Source: CAYXRK01 sp964467615 (GTDB taxonomy: Bacteria > Hydrogenedentota > Hydrogenedentia > Hydrogenedentales > GCA-2746185). From it: a DNA stretch of 15,294 nucleotides. The position numbers and the translations under genes are program-made. Of the stretch, positions 1 to 6,434 are shown piece after piece (the first letter of the stretch is position 1; every line of letters begins with the position of its first letter). The stretch is from contig CAYXRK010000113.1 of the NCBI GenBank assembly GCA_964467615.1, forward strand, positions 1 to 15,294, in the 5' to 3' direction. The notes below the pieces were generated by a model. That model saw nothing but the letters and a program-made list of their open reading frames with translations, searched no databases and was not told where the DNA came from.

Positions 1-135
1 ATCCTTGATGCAGTTCGCTTGACAGCATCCGCCGGTACACGCGGCGTATGCGATCGGCGACGCCTGCAATACCGCCACCGTCGCCAATGCGCAGAGGATC
101 GCCATCATAATCGCGACTTTGGTGAATTTCCTCAT
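1..135 (-). CDS. Small Cys-rich secreted peptide, 3' end truncated by window edge
   Basis: Reading the minus strand from the ATG at 135 gives 45 codons open to the window edge, so the C-terminus is missing. The translation begins MRKFTKVAIMMAILCAL and has a textbook Sec signal peptide: basic n-region (R2, K3, K6), hydrophobic core at about 7-24, and a likely cleavage after A-Y-A at 29-31. The mature part that can be seen is ACTGGCCQANCIKD, with four cysteines in ten residues (C33, C37, C38, C42). A purine-rich stretch (AAGGGAAGGAACG) ends a few bases before the ATG and serves as a ribosome binding site. The gene is divergent from the ECF sigma factor operon. I do not recognise a family. The Cys density suggests a disulfide-rich or metal-binding exported peptide, but the function is unknown. 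Confidence 0.7.
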   Translation of the reverse strand, partial: MRKFTKVAIMMAILCALATVAVLQASPIAYAACTGGCCQANCIKD

Positions 136-285
136 TTCTCGTTCCTTCCCTTTGTTGACCCGCGTAAACCTTCGTCGATGACGTGGGAGACAAACACGAA
201 CGAACCGGACGCGCCCCTTTGCGGGTTTCCGGCAACAACCCGTTGGACGCGCCGCCGGGCGGCCCTTCGGCGCTCTCCCACTTAC

Positions 286-313
286 ATAATGCTGGGGCGT
301 CCCCGTTTGTCAG
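286..313 (-). promoter_or_regulatory. Candidate sigma70-type promoter for the Cys-rich peptide
   Basis: On the minus strand, CTGACA (313-308; 5 of 6 to TTGACA) and CATTAT (291-286; 4 of 6 to TATAAT) are separated by 16 bp. Transcription would start near 279 and run towards the peptide start at 135. The match is moderate and rests on consensus only. Confidence 0.3.
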
Positions 314-420
314 GGGCGTCGCGCCGGCCTGGAGGCCGTTCGCGAGCACTCGGCAGCGGAGCGAAAGGGTGGTTGTCGAGGACTTTATTTGGGTGAATTA
401 CTTTCCCTAGGCCGAAAGCG

Positions 421-452
421 TTGACATGTGGAGAAGAGATATGCTGTACTAT
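421..452 (+). promoter_or_regulatory. Candidate sigma70-type promoter of the ECF sigma operon
   Basis: A perfect TTGACA at 421-426 is followed by TGTACT at 445-450 (18-bp spacer, 4 of 6) or TACTAT at 447-452 (20-bp spacer). The local sequence turns AT-rich exactly here, against a GC-rich background. A start site near 457-460 would leave a leader of about 27-30 nt before the ATG at 487. The TTG of this -35 box is in frame with the sigma factor gene and could be miscalled as its start codon. Confidence 0.5.
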
Positions 453-486
453 AGATAACATAACACAGGATATTCAATTCTCCACG

Positions 487-999
487 ATGAAGCACGATCT
501 GTTGCAAGGCCTAAATTCCCAACGCGGAGGGTTGCGGGGCTTCTTTCGTTCCCGGCGCGTGCCGGGCCACGAGATCGACGATCTTATTCAACAATGCTTC
601 GAGGTCTTGGTGCGCCGTCACGAATGTGTCGGCGAGGGGCAAACCCGAGCGTTTCTCATGGGAGTGGCGAGAAACGTCCTGCGCGCCTACTTCCGCGGGG
701 CGAATTCCGTCAACGAAACGGAGAACGACTCGGTAGATGAACAGATAGAAGCCGCCGGCGGCTACAGCCCCCTGGCCATCGCCGCTCGACGGGAACTGAC
801 GGGAATACTTGAAAAGGCCGTACGTGGCCTTTCTCCGCAACACCGCCGCGTGCTCGAGCTTCGCTACTTCGAGGGGCGGTCCGGGGCGGACACGGCTCGG
901 GATCTCGGCCTATCTCGGCAGACGGTGCATGAGTATGAGCGATTGGGATTGCAACGTCTGCGAACAGTTCTTGGCCCGACGAACGATATGCACGCTTAA
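487..999 (+). CDS. ECF-type RNA polymerase sigma factor
   Basis: This is a 170-aa sigma70-family protein of extracytoplasmic-function size. Residues about 12-72 look like region 2 (core binding and -10 recognition): DDLIQQCFEVLVRRHE at 31-46 and the FLMGVARNVLRAYFR helix at 56-70. Residues about 103-160 look like region 4, with LSPQHRRVLELRYFEG at 115-130 and a helix-turn-helix around ARDLGLSRQTVHEYERLGLQRL that would read the -35 element. The ATG at 487 is preferred over the in-frame TTG at 421 because that TTG lies inside a perfect -35 box. AGGA at 467-470 is rather far upstream for a ribosome binding site, so the start is not fully certain. No anti-sigma gene is adjacent. The next gene begins 16 bp downstream, so it very probably heads an operon of exported proteins. 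Confidence 0.85.
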   Translation: MKHDLLQGLNSQRGGLRGFFRSRRVPGHEIDDLIQQCFEVLVRRHECVGEGQTRAFLMGVARNVLRAYFRGANSVNETENDSVDEQIEAAGGYSPLAIAARRELTGILEKAVRGLSPQHRRVLELRYFEGRSGADTARDLGLSRQTVHEYERLGLQRLRTVLGPTNDMHA

Positions 1000-1015
1000 A
1001 CAGGAGGCACAACCG

Positions 1016-2344
1016 ATGCCACGTTACAGCGCAATTTGCTTCATCACCACATTCTTCGTTCTTCCCTCTCCGGCAAACGACGAATCGACAAAGTCCCCCA
1101 CGACGCAACGGATCGAGGTCGACCGGTCGGCGGTTCCTCCGCGCTCGCTCGCGTGGTTCACGGAACAGGTTACAAGCTTCGAACGCGCCTATCCGAACAT
1201 CGATGTGAGTGTTTCCGACGCCGGGATGGGATCGCGCCCGCTAACTCACATCCGCGATGTTCCAGGGTTAGCGAAGAACGTGATCGGCGTGATGGCGCCG
1301 GCCGGCGACGAGATCGCGTACTTGGCCAGCAGAGAAACAATCGTGCCGTTGGACTCGTACATGACCGTCGACAACTTCGACGTCTCGGCGTTGCCTGCGG
1401 GCGCGTTAAGTTCGGCTACGTTTGACGGCAGGACCTGGGGAATACCCTGGTGCCTCGACGCTGTCTGGCTCGTGTGCAATCGGACCCTATTCGACGCCGC
1501 GGGCCTCGGGCCGCCACCGCGGACGTGGACCGAATTCATGGAATACGCCCGCGTCTTGACTAAAGACACCGACGGCGACGGCAAAACCGACCAGTTCGGA
1601 TTTCGAGCCCCGGAGGCCGGCACAGGCGTGATCGCAATACTGTTGATGTCGCTCGACCGCCAGGACGACGTGCACTACCTTACCGATGGACGCATCGATT
1701 TGAGCGCCACGGCACTGCCGGAAAACGTGCGCTTTATTCAACGGCTTCTGGACTCGGGATTCGTATACTTCGATCCGAGATACACGTTCGCTGGCGAGAA
1801 ATCTGACACGATCAAATGCGGCATGCAGATCATGAACAACATCGGCCAACGGTCGAACTGGGCGCACGAGGCCGCCAAAAGCGTATACGCGGACCCGGAT
1901 CTAGAGTTCGCGCCGCTTCCCACGAATGGCGCAAACGCGTCGATTGTCGGCGAGCGTTACTATTTTTGCATACGCCGCTCCAACGCGGAAGCACAGCAGG
2001 CGTCCTGGGAGTTTCTGAAATGGTTCGTCCGTCCGTCCCTGCCGCTCAACGGATACTGGCTCGGGTATCCCATCAATCGTCAAATCACCGCAAACGCCGA
2101 TTTCAAACAGTGGGCCGGCACGACCTGCCGTAACGTCGAGGCCGCGATTCAGTCGATGGATTGGTCGCGATCCCCTGACTTTACGTTTGATTTGCGCACG
2201 TATGGAGCGGCGGTCGGGACGTTCACTGACATTTTCACGAAGCGAGTCAATGTCGAGGACGGTATCGCCAATCTCGAAATCCGCCTCAACGAATTCCGGC
2301 TTGCCCCGTCCGAACCGGTGCGCGAGGGGGCAATCTTTGAATAA
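1016..2344 (+). CDS. Extracellular solute-binding protein, family 1 (sugar type), orphan
   Basis: A 442-aa protein resembling the periplasmic binding components of carbohydrate ABC importers. The start at 1016 is fixed by AGGAGG at 1002-1007, 8 nt upstream; a longer in-frame extension would overlap the sigma factor gene and is rejected. The N-terminus (MPRYSAICFITTFFVLPSPA) is a plausible Sec signal peptide. Family hallmarks are the GRTWGIPWCLDAVWLVCNRTLFDAAGL block (about 138-164), PPRTWTEF (168-174), and a calcium-loop-like DTDGDGKTDQFGF at 184-196, a common variant in this family. The C-terminal lobe has the expected SWEFLKWFVRP helix. No permease or ATPase gene is adjacent. It lies between an ECF sigma factor and a lipoprotein gene that overlaps its stop. 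It may bind a ligand for sensing rather than import, but that is inference. Confidence 0.85.
   Translation: MPRYSAICFITTFFVLPSPANDESTKSPTTQRIEVDRSAVPPRSLAWFTEQVTSFERAYPNIDVSVSDAGMGSRPLTHIRDVPGLAKNVIGVMAPAGDEIAYLASRETIVPLDSYMTVDNFDVSALPAGALSSATFDGRTWGIPWCLDAVWLVCNRTLFDAAGLGPPPRTWTEFMEYARVLTKDTDGDGKTDQFGFRAPEAGTGVIAILLMSLDRQDDVHYLTDGRIDLSATALPENVRFIQRLLDSGFVYFDPRYTFAGEKSDTIKCGMQIMNNIGQRSNWAHEAAKSVYADPDLEFAPLPTNGANASIVGERYYFCIRRSNAEAQQASWEFLKWFVRPSLPLNGYWLGYPINRQITANADFKQWAGTTCRNVEAAIQSMDWSRSPDFTFDLRTYGAAVGTFTDIFTKRVNVEDGIANLEIRLNEFRLAPSEPVREGAIFE
2324..2339 (+). promoter_or_regulatory. Ribosome binding site and TTG start of the TPR lipoprotein
   Basis: GAGGGGG at 2324-2330 lies 6 nt before TTG at 2337-2339. 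This supports TTG as the start, in overlap with the end of the binding-protein gene. The alternative GTG at 2346 has no comparable upstream match. Confidence 0.6.
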
Positions 2345-4100
2345 GGTGCGACATGGCGCATTTTTCCTGCCGGTGATACTCGCCGCATATTCGGTGGGTT
2401 GCGGCGACGCTCGCTCAAGTATACCCGTCGAACGGGAACAGAGTCTTTCTGAACTCGACGAAATCGCCGCCGCACAGAGCGGCGACGCGACCGCCAATTC
2501 CCCGAAAGGTGCAATCTCGCAGGCGATCTACGGCCAGTTGTTAGATGCGGCCGCGCGAACGTATCCGGGTGACGATCCATTCATTCGCCTTATTGAACAT
2601 TTCGAAGACGACCCATTTGGAGCGAAGCTCGTTGCATATCATTACAAGGAATTGCTCGATCAATCTTCCGGAGTCGCAAACGAATTTCTTGAGACGCTCG
2701 TCGGCGAAGGCGTTGGGCAAACGCACGCGGCGGCGTTGCAACTGTTTCTGCGGCAATTGGCCGAGAGCGATCCCCAGACATTCGAAGCGTGCGTTCGCCG
2801 GTTTATGGGAGAGGGCGGCAGCAGCCTGATGCATCGCGTCGCCCTGTACGAACGAATGCGCGCGCACGCGAACTCGAATCTAAAAGACGCGGCGCTTGAC
2901 GCGCTCTTGTTTGCCTCGCAATTTCCGCAAACGGTCGAGAATATGCGGCTTCGCCCCTACTTAGCGGCGCGGCTGGATTCGGCTGGGTACGCGCTCGAGT
3001 CCGCCTTGATTGAGCGTGGCGAATTGAATACCCGGGCGATCGAGTTCCTCTATACGTCGCTTGCCGAAGAGACATCGGGCCCGGCCGGGTTGACGCCGAA
3101 GCACCTCAACAACGCATCGCACGCTCACCAGAATGTACAGGCTGCCGCGACGACGTCCTCAGCGACGTCGTTCGAACTTGTCCTGCATGACATGCGCGAG
3201 GCTTTTTTGTACCGCTCCACTGGGGACATCGCGCTCGCTGAGCAGACCCTTGACCGATGTGTACAACATGCTAATCAGTCATCGCATACATTCGACGACA
3301 ATCAGCTCCGCGTTGCGAGCGAACTGTTTCGCTCGATCTATCAGGCGCTGCTATCGACTGTGATTGGCCCTGCCGCACCGTCCTCCGCGGCAACCAAACA
3401 ATTGTTGCACGGCGTATTGCAATGCAGCATGACCACCGCCACGTTGGCAGCGGAGCGGGAGCGGGGGGCAAGCGCGTCGGCCATCGCGCCGATCACGGCT
3501 GAGTACGTACTTGGCTTAGAAGCGTTGGAGAATTGGCGGGCCACTATTGAAGCCTACGATGCGTTCATTGCAAAATTCCCAGCATCGGGGGAATCGATTG
3601 AATTCACTGTGGCGCGTGCGAAAGTGTTGTGGGAAAAACTAGGCGATTTGGAGGGCGCGTACGAAGGATACAACCGGGCCGCGGCGCTGTACGCCGAATC
3701 GTCCGGCGCGGCGCAGTGCGTGCTCAATCAGGCGCTCATCCGCGTAGAGGACGAACGGTACGAAGACGCGTACGACCTTTGTCAGGAGTTGTTATTAAGG
3801 AAACAGCCGCGCAGCATCGAGGGGGCGGCAGAATACATTCTCGCCGTGTGCGAAACCGGCCTAGGCTATGCTGAGGAGGGCCGCGAGCGCATGGCGCGCG
3901 TCGCCGATTCGTATGCGGGCGATTTCGCGGGAGAGCGGGCGCTCTATTGGCTCGGGATGTCCGCCGTTGGAGTACTCGACTACGAACGCGCGGAGGCCCG
4001 ATTGGCCGAGTACATCGAGCGCTACCCGAACGGCGCCGATGTTGGCGGCGTCAAACACACCCTCGATCAGCTCGCGGCGTTGGGCCGCACTTTGAAGTAG
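2337..4100 (+). CDS. TPR-repeat lipoprotein
   Basis: A 587-aa exported protein. Starting at TTG 2337 it has a basic n-region (K3, R5, H6), a hydrophobic stretch (about 8-20) and Cys22 in the context Y-S-V-G-C, a weak but plausible lipobox, so it is probably a membrane-anchored lipoprotein. The middle is helical and Ala/Leu-rich. The last about 190 residues form recognisable tetratricopeptide-type helix pairs, such as ALENWRATIEAYDAFIAKFP, DLEGAYEGYNRAAALY, DERYEDAYDLCQELL and LDYERAEARLAEYIERYPNGA. TPRs are protein-interaction scaffolds, so a partner in the same envelope operon is likely. The gene overlaps the upstream binding-protein gene by 8 bp, implying translational coupling, and the DUF1573 gene starts 9 bp after its stop. 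No catalytic motif is visible. Confidence 0.7.
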   Translation: MNKVRHGAFFLPVILAAYSVGCGDARSSIPVEREQSLSELDEIAAAQSGDATANSPKGAISQAIYGQLLDAAARTYPGDDPFIRLIEHFEDDPFGAKLVAYHYKELLDQSSGVANEFLETLVGEGVGQTHAAALQLFLRQLAESDPQTFEACVRRFMGEGGSSLMHRVALYERMRAHANSNLKDAALDALLFASQFPQTVENMRLRPYLAARLDSAGYALESALIERGELNTRAIEFLYTSLAEETSGPAGLTPKHLNNASHAHQNVQAAATTSSATSFELVLHDMREAFLYRSTGDIALAEQTLDRCVQHANQSSHTFDDNQLRVASELFRSIYQALLSTVIGPAAPSSAATKQLLHGVLQCSMTTATLAAERERGASASAIAPITAEYVLGLEALENWRATIEAYDAFIAKFPASGESIEFTVARAKVLWEKLGDLEGAYEGYNRAAALYAESSGAAQCVLNQALIRVEDERYEDAYDLCQELLLRKQPRSIEGAAEYILAVCETGLGYAEEGRERMARVADSYAGDFAGERALYWLGMSAVGVLDYERAEARLAEYIERYPNGADVGGVKHTLDQLAALGRTLK

Positions 4101-4109
4101 GGCCGTGTG

Positions 4110-5108
4110 ATGCTGCCGACCGTATGGCGAATCCCGATGGTGTTCTACTTCTGTATGCGAATCGTGACGGCCAGCCCGATCGCCGAGATAGAAGTCACAT
4201 CCATTGAGCTAGGACGCCGGTCGCTGGACGAAACTGTCGACCAGACATTCGCCGTGCGCAACGCGGGAGACGAGGACCTCGCGATCAAGGTCGAAAAGAC
4301 GAGTTGCGGGTGCTTGTCGTACATCACCGGCGCGATGGTAATTCCACCCGGCGAGAGCGCGGACGTGGAGCTTCGCGTGCGGCCAGAAAAAGGACGCAAC
4401 CTCGGGCCCAATACGTATCACGCGACGCTGTCGACCAATGATCCCGATCGTCCCCAAATCGAACTGTCTTTCAGCGTCGATTTCGGGGCGTCTATCGAAG
4501 TGTCACCATCGGTACTGGACTTCGGCACGGTGACGCGCGGCGACGCGCCGGCGAAGACGCTTGCGATAACCTTATTCGACGGGAGCATCAGCGGCGCGCT
4601 TACGCTAGATTCTTCTGCTGGCTATATCAGCGTCATGGAAATTGCGAATGAAGCGCGCGGAACTGTTCGCGAATCGACATGGAAGGTAGAGCTACGCACG
4701 GAACACGCGGACGCCGGGGAGTCGCACGAGGAAATCGTCATCCGGTCCGATTCGCCCGATCGGCCCGCAGTGCGCGTGCCGGTGAGGGCGGAGATTCGAG
4801 GGCCGCTCTCCGCGGCGCCGGAACGAATCATCATCCCGGCGGCGGCCCCGGGCGAAGAGATCGAGGCGCACGTAAAGCTGACGGCGAGCGACGTCCACCA
4901 GATCGGGCCCATTTTCGCGCGTTGCGCCGACCCGAGGGTCGGCGTGGAGTTGACGCCATCGGGACTAACCACGTGGGACCTTAAGGTCCGATTTCGCGCC
5001 CCGGAATTCGCAGAGTATATTAAAACTAGTATACTGCTTGATGACGTTAAGAATACAACACTGCTCACGGTGCCGTTTCGGGCGCTGGTTCGGGCGGCGG
5101 CGAGGTAA
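4110..5108 (+). CDS. DUF1573-family exported protein
   Basis: A 332-aa protein. The N-terminus (VWRIPMVFYFCMRIVTASP) is a signal peptide or a signal anchor. Residues about 34-125 match the DUF1573 pattern: FAVRNAGDEDLAIKVEKTSCGC at 47-68 with the diagnostic C-G-C, then IPPGESADVELRV and TNDPDRPQIEL. A second Ig-like module starts near VSPSVLDFGTVTRGD and a third near APERIIIPAAAPGEE, so it appears to be three beta-sandwich domains in tandem. ATG 4110 is chosen because AGGG at 4099-4102 is 7 nt upstream; GTG 4107 is an alternative. It is the last gene of the ECF sigma operon. DUF1573 proteins are exported and of unknown function; the tandem Cys may form a disulfide or be a redox site (inference). 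Confidence 0.8.
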   Translation: MLPTVWRIPMVFYFCMRIVTASPIAEIEVTSIELGRRSLDETVDQTFAVRNAGDEDLAIKVEKTSCGCLSYITGAMVIPPGESADVELRVRPEKGRNLGPNTYHATLSTNDPDRPQIELSFSVDFGASIEVSPSVLDFGTVTRGDAPAKTLAITLFDGSISGALTLDSSAGYISVMEIANEARGTVRESTWKVELRTEHADAGESHEEIVIRSDSPDRPAVRVPVRAEIRGPLSAAPERIIIPAAAPGEEIEAHVKLTASDVHQIGPIFARCADPRVGVELTPSGLTTWDLKVRFRAPEFAEYIKTSILLDDVKNTTLLTVPFRALVRAAAR

Positions 5109-5116
5109 TTCAGCGC

Positions 5117-5134
5117 CCGCGGGTCCCCACGCGG
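5117..5134. terminator. Possible hairpin between convergent genes
   Basis: CCGCG at 5117-5121 and CGCGG at 5130-5134 form a 5-bp stem with an 8-nt loop in the 32-bp gap between the convergent DUF1573 and dnaJ genes. There is no T-run on either side, so this is a weak terminator candidate. Confidence 0.25.
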
Positions 5135-5140
5135 CCCGAT

Positions 5141-6265
5141 TCAAGTCCCGAAAGACCCCCGGATTTTATCCATAAACCGTTTGTGGAGCGGGTAGGAATG
5201 CTCTTCGCTGAGTTCTTCGAAGCGCTTGATCAACTCGCGCTGTTCCTTCGTAATCTTCGCGGGTGTTTCAACGTGGACTTCCACGAACTCGTCGCCGCGG
5301 CGGTACCCTCGAAGGTCGGGAACGCCGAGACCTCGCAGCTTGAATGCCGTGCCCGACTGCGTTCCCGCGGGAATCTTTAAGTCCGCCTCGCCATCCAAGG
5401 TGGGGACACGAACCGTCGCCCCGAGTATCGCCTGCGGGAAACTGATCGGAAATTCGCAGACGATGTTCGTGCCCTCGCGCTTGAACACGGCATCCGGTTG
5501 CACCTCGACGAAGATGTAAAGGTCTCCGCGCCCGCCGCCGCCATGGCCGGGTTCGCCTTCGCCCTGGAGACAGAGACGCGATCCGGTGTCGACGCCGGGG
5601 GGGACGTCCACGTTTATTTCGCGCTCGGCGTTTACGGCCCCACTTCCGTGGCACTTGCGGCATGGGTCTTTCACGATCTGGCCCGCGCCTTGGCACACGG
5701 GACAGGTGCGCGCGATGCTAAAAAATCCTTGCGACATGCGGACTTGGCCGGCGCCTTGGCATTGCTGGCAGGTCTCTCGGGTGGTGCCTTTTGCCGCGCC
5801 GGCGCCTTGGCAGTCGCCGCAAACTTCCTTGCGCGTGAAGCGGATCCGGGTCTTCGTGCCGAACGCGGCGTCGCGCAGCGTGATTTTTACTCGATACTCC
5901 AAATCAGCGCCCCGCGACGCCTTCGCGGCGCCTCCCCGCGGCTGGCCGCCAAAAAACGACTCGAAGATGTCCTCGAAGGGAGATCCCTGGCTGAAACCAC
6001 CCCCAAATCCCCCGAAACCGCCCTGTCCTGCGCCTCCGGGCACCCCCGGACCCGCCTGGCCGAACTGATCGTATTGGGCGCGTTTCTCCTTATTCTTAAG
6101 TACGTCGTAGGCCTCGTTGATTTCCTTGAGCTTGTCTTCGGCTGGCTTGTCGCCGCCGGTTTTGTCCGGATGGTATTTGTGCGCGAGCTTCCGATACGCG
6201 CTCCGGACCTCGTCCTGCGTGGCCGCGCGCGTAACACCGAGAATGTCGTAAAAGTCTTTTGCCAT
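5141..6265 (-). CDS. dnaJ: Chaperone protein DnaJ (Hsp40, type I)
   Basis: A complete 374-aa type I DnaJ, the normal length. The J domain covers about 1-70, with the HPD motif at 32-34 that stimulates DnaK ATPase. A Gly/Phe-rich linker follows (QAGPGVPGGAGQGGFGGFGG), then the cysteine-rich zinc domain with four intact CxxCxGxG motifs (CGDCQGAG, CQQCQGAG, CPVCQGAG, CRKCHGSG) binding two zinc ions, and the two C-terminal substrate-binding beta domains (DVPPGVDTGSRLCLQGEGEPG onward). The start is the ATG at 6265, where MAKDFYDILGV matches the family N-terminus; an in-frame TTG at 6322 adds 19 non-conserved residues. No good Shine-Dalgarno precedes the ATG. grpE and dnaK are not nearby. The gene follows glyA in the same direction, with a strongly structured leader between them. 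Confidence 0.97.
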   Translation of the reverse strand: MAKDFYDILGVTRAATQDEVRSAYRKLAHKYHPDKTGGDKPAEDKLKEINEAYDVLKNKEKRAQYDQFGQAGPGVPGGAGQGGFGGFGGGFSQGSPFEDIFESFFGGQPRGGAAKASRGADLEYRVKITLRDAAFGTKTRIRFTRKEVCGDCQGAGAAKGTTRETCQQCQGAGQVRMSQGFFSIARTCPVCQGAGQIVKDPCRKCHGSGAVNAEREINVDVPPGVDTGSRLCLQGEGEPGHGGGGRGDLYIFVEVQPDAVFKREGTNIVCEFPISFPQAILGATVRVPTLDGEADLKIPAGTQSGTAFKLRGLGVPDLRGYRRGDEFVEVHVETPAKITKEQRELIKRFEELSEEHSYPLHKRFMDKIRGSFGT

Positions 6266-6322
6266 GTGAGAGGGAATCGCCGACAGTGCGTTACGTACGC
6301 CGTGGAAAGTTGCGAGCAACAA

Positions 6323-6387
6323 GGGCCGTTTTCATCCGCGTTGTCCGTCTCATCCAAAGAAACGTGCCAACGCGAGGAAAACGGCCC
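6323..6387 (-). ncRNA. Long structured hairpin in the glyA-dnaJ intergenic / dnaJ leader
   Basis: Read on the minus strand, GGGCCGTTTTC (6387-6377) pairs with GAAAACGGCCC (6333-6323), CGCGTTG (6374-6368) with CAACGCG (6343-6337), and CGTTTC (6364-6359) with GAGACG (6351-6346). The small internal loops are CT/GAT and GCA/GA, and the apical loop is 7 nt. That is 24 base pairs in 65 nt, including one G-U pair that exists only in the minus-strand RNA; on the plus strand it would be an A-C mismatch. A second small hairpin (GTTGC/GCAAC, 6320-6309) follows at once. It could be a glyA terminator or processing site, a dnaJ leader regulator, or a small inverted-repeat element; no family is recognised. 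Its 3' edge lies 57 nt before the dnaJ ATG, so it does not directly mask the start. Confidence 0.5.
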
Positions 6388-6434
6388 GCGTAGCTATAAT
6401 TTTACTTCGGAACGGCCCAAATTCCAAATGCGGG

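Larger units (their letters stand above)
136..486. other. Divergent intergenic region (about 350 bp)
   Basis: No coding sequence is convincing here on either strand; the short open frames have no ribosome binding site and are Arg/Pro-rich, as expected for GC-rich noncoding sequence. It holds candidate promoters for both flanking genes. If the minus-strand promoter near 286-313 is real, the Cys-rich peptide mRNA would have a GC-rich leader of about 145 nt with local inverted repeats, for example CCGGA at 205-209 with TCCGG at 228-232. I could not match that leader to any known riboswitch. Confidence 0.5.

Noticed and set aside
136..285. Riboswitch (for example cyclic-di-GMP type) in the peptide leader
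   Set aside because: A short CGCAAAG-like match exists on the minus strand, but the rest of the conserved core cannot be found.
421..486. TTG at 421 as start of the sigma factor gene, adding 22 residues
   Set aside because: The TTG is part of a perfect TTGACA -35 box in an AT-rich promoter region, and the added residues do not resemble sigma factor sequence.
809..1015. 69-residue N-terminal extension of the solute-binding protein
   Set aside because: It overlaps the sigma factor gene in another frame, while AGGAGG and ATG 1016 followed by a signal peptide define a proper start.
1565..1603. Dockerin or EF-hand domain in the solute-binding protein (DTDGDGKTDQFGF)
   Set aside because: A single loop at this position is a known common feature of family-1 sugar-binding proteins, not a separate domain.
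6395..6400. Plus-strand TATAAT as a promoter
   Set aside because: No suitable -35 box and no plus-strand gene downstream; it lies between two minus-strand genes.
6266..6434. CIRCE (HrcA) heat-shock operator before dnaJ
   Set aside because: The inverted repeat there does not match TTAGCACTC-N9-GAGTGCTAA and its spacing is different.
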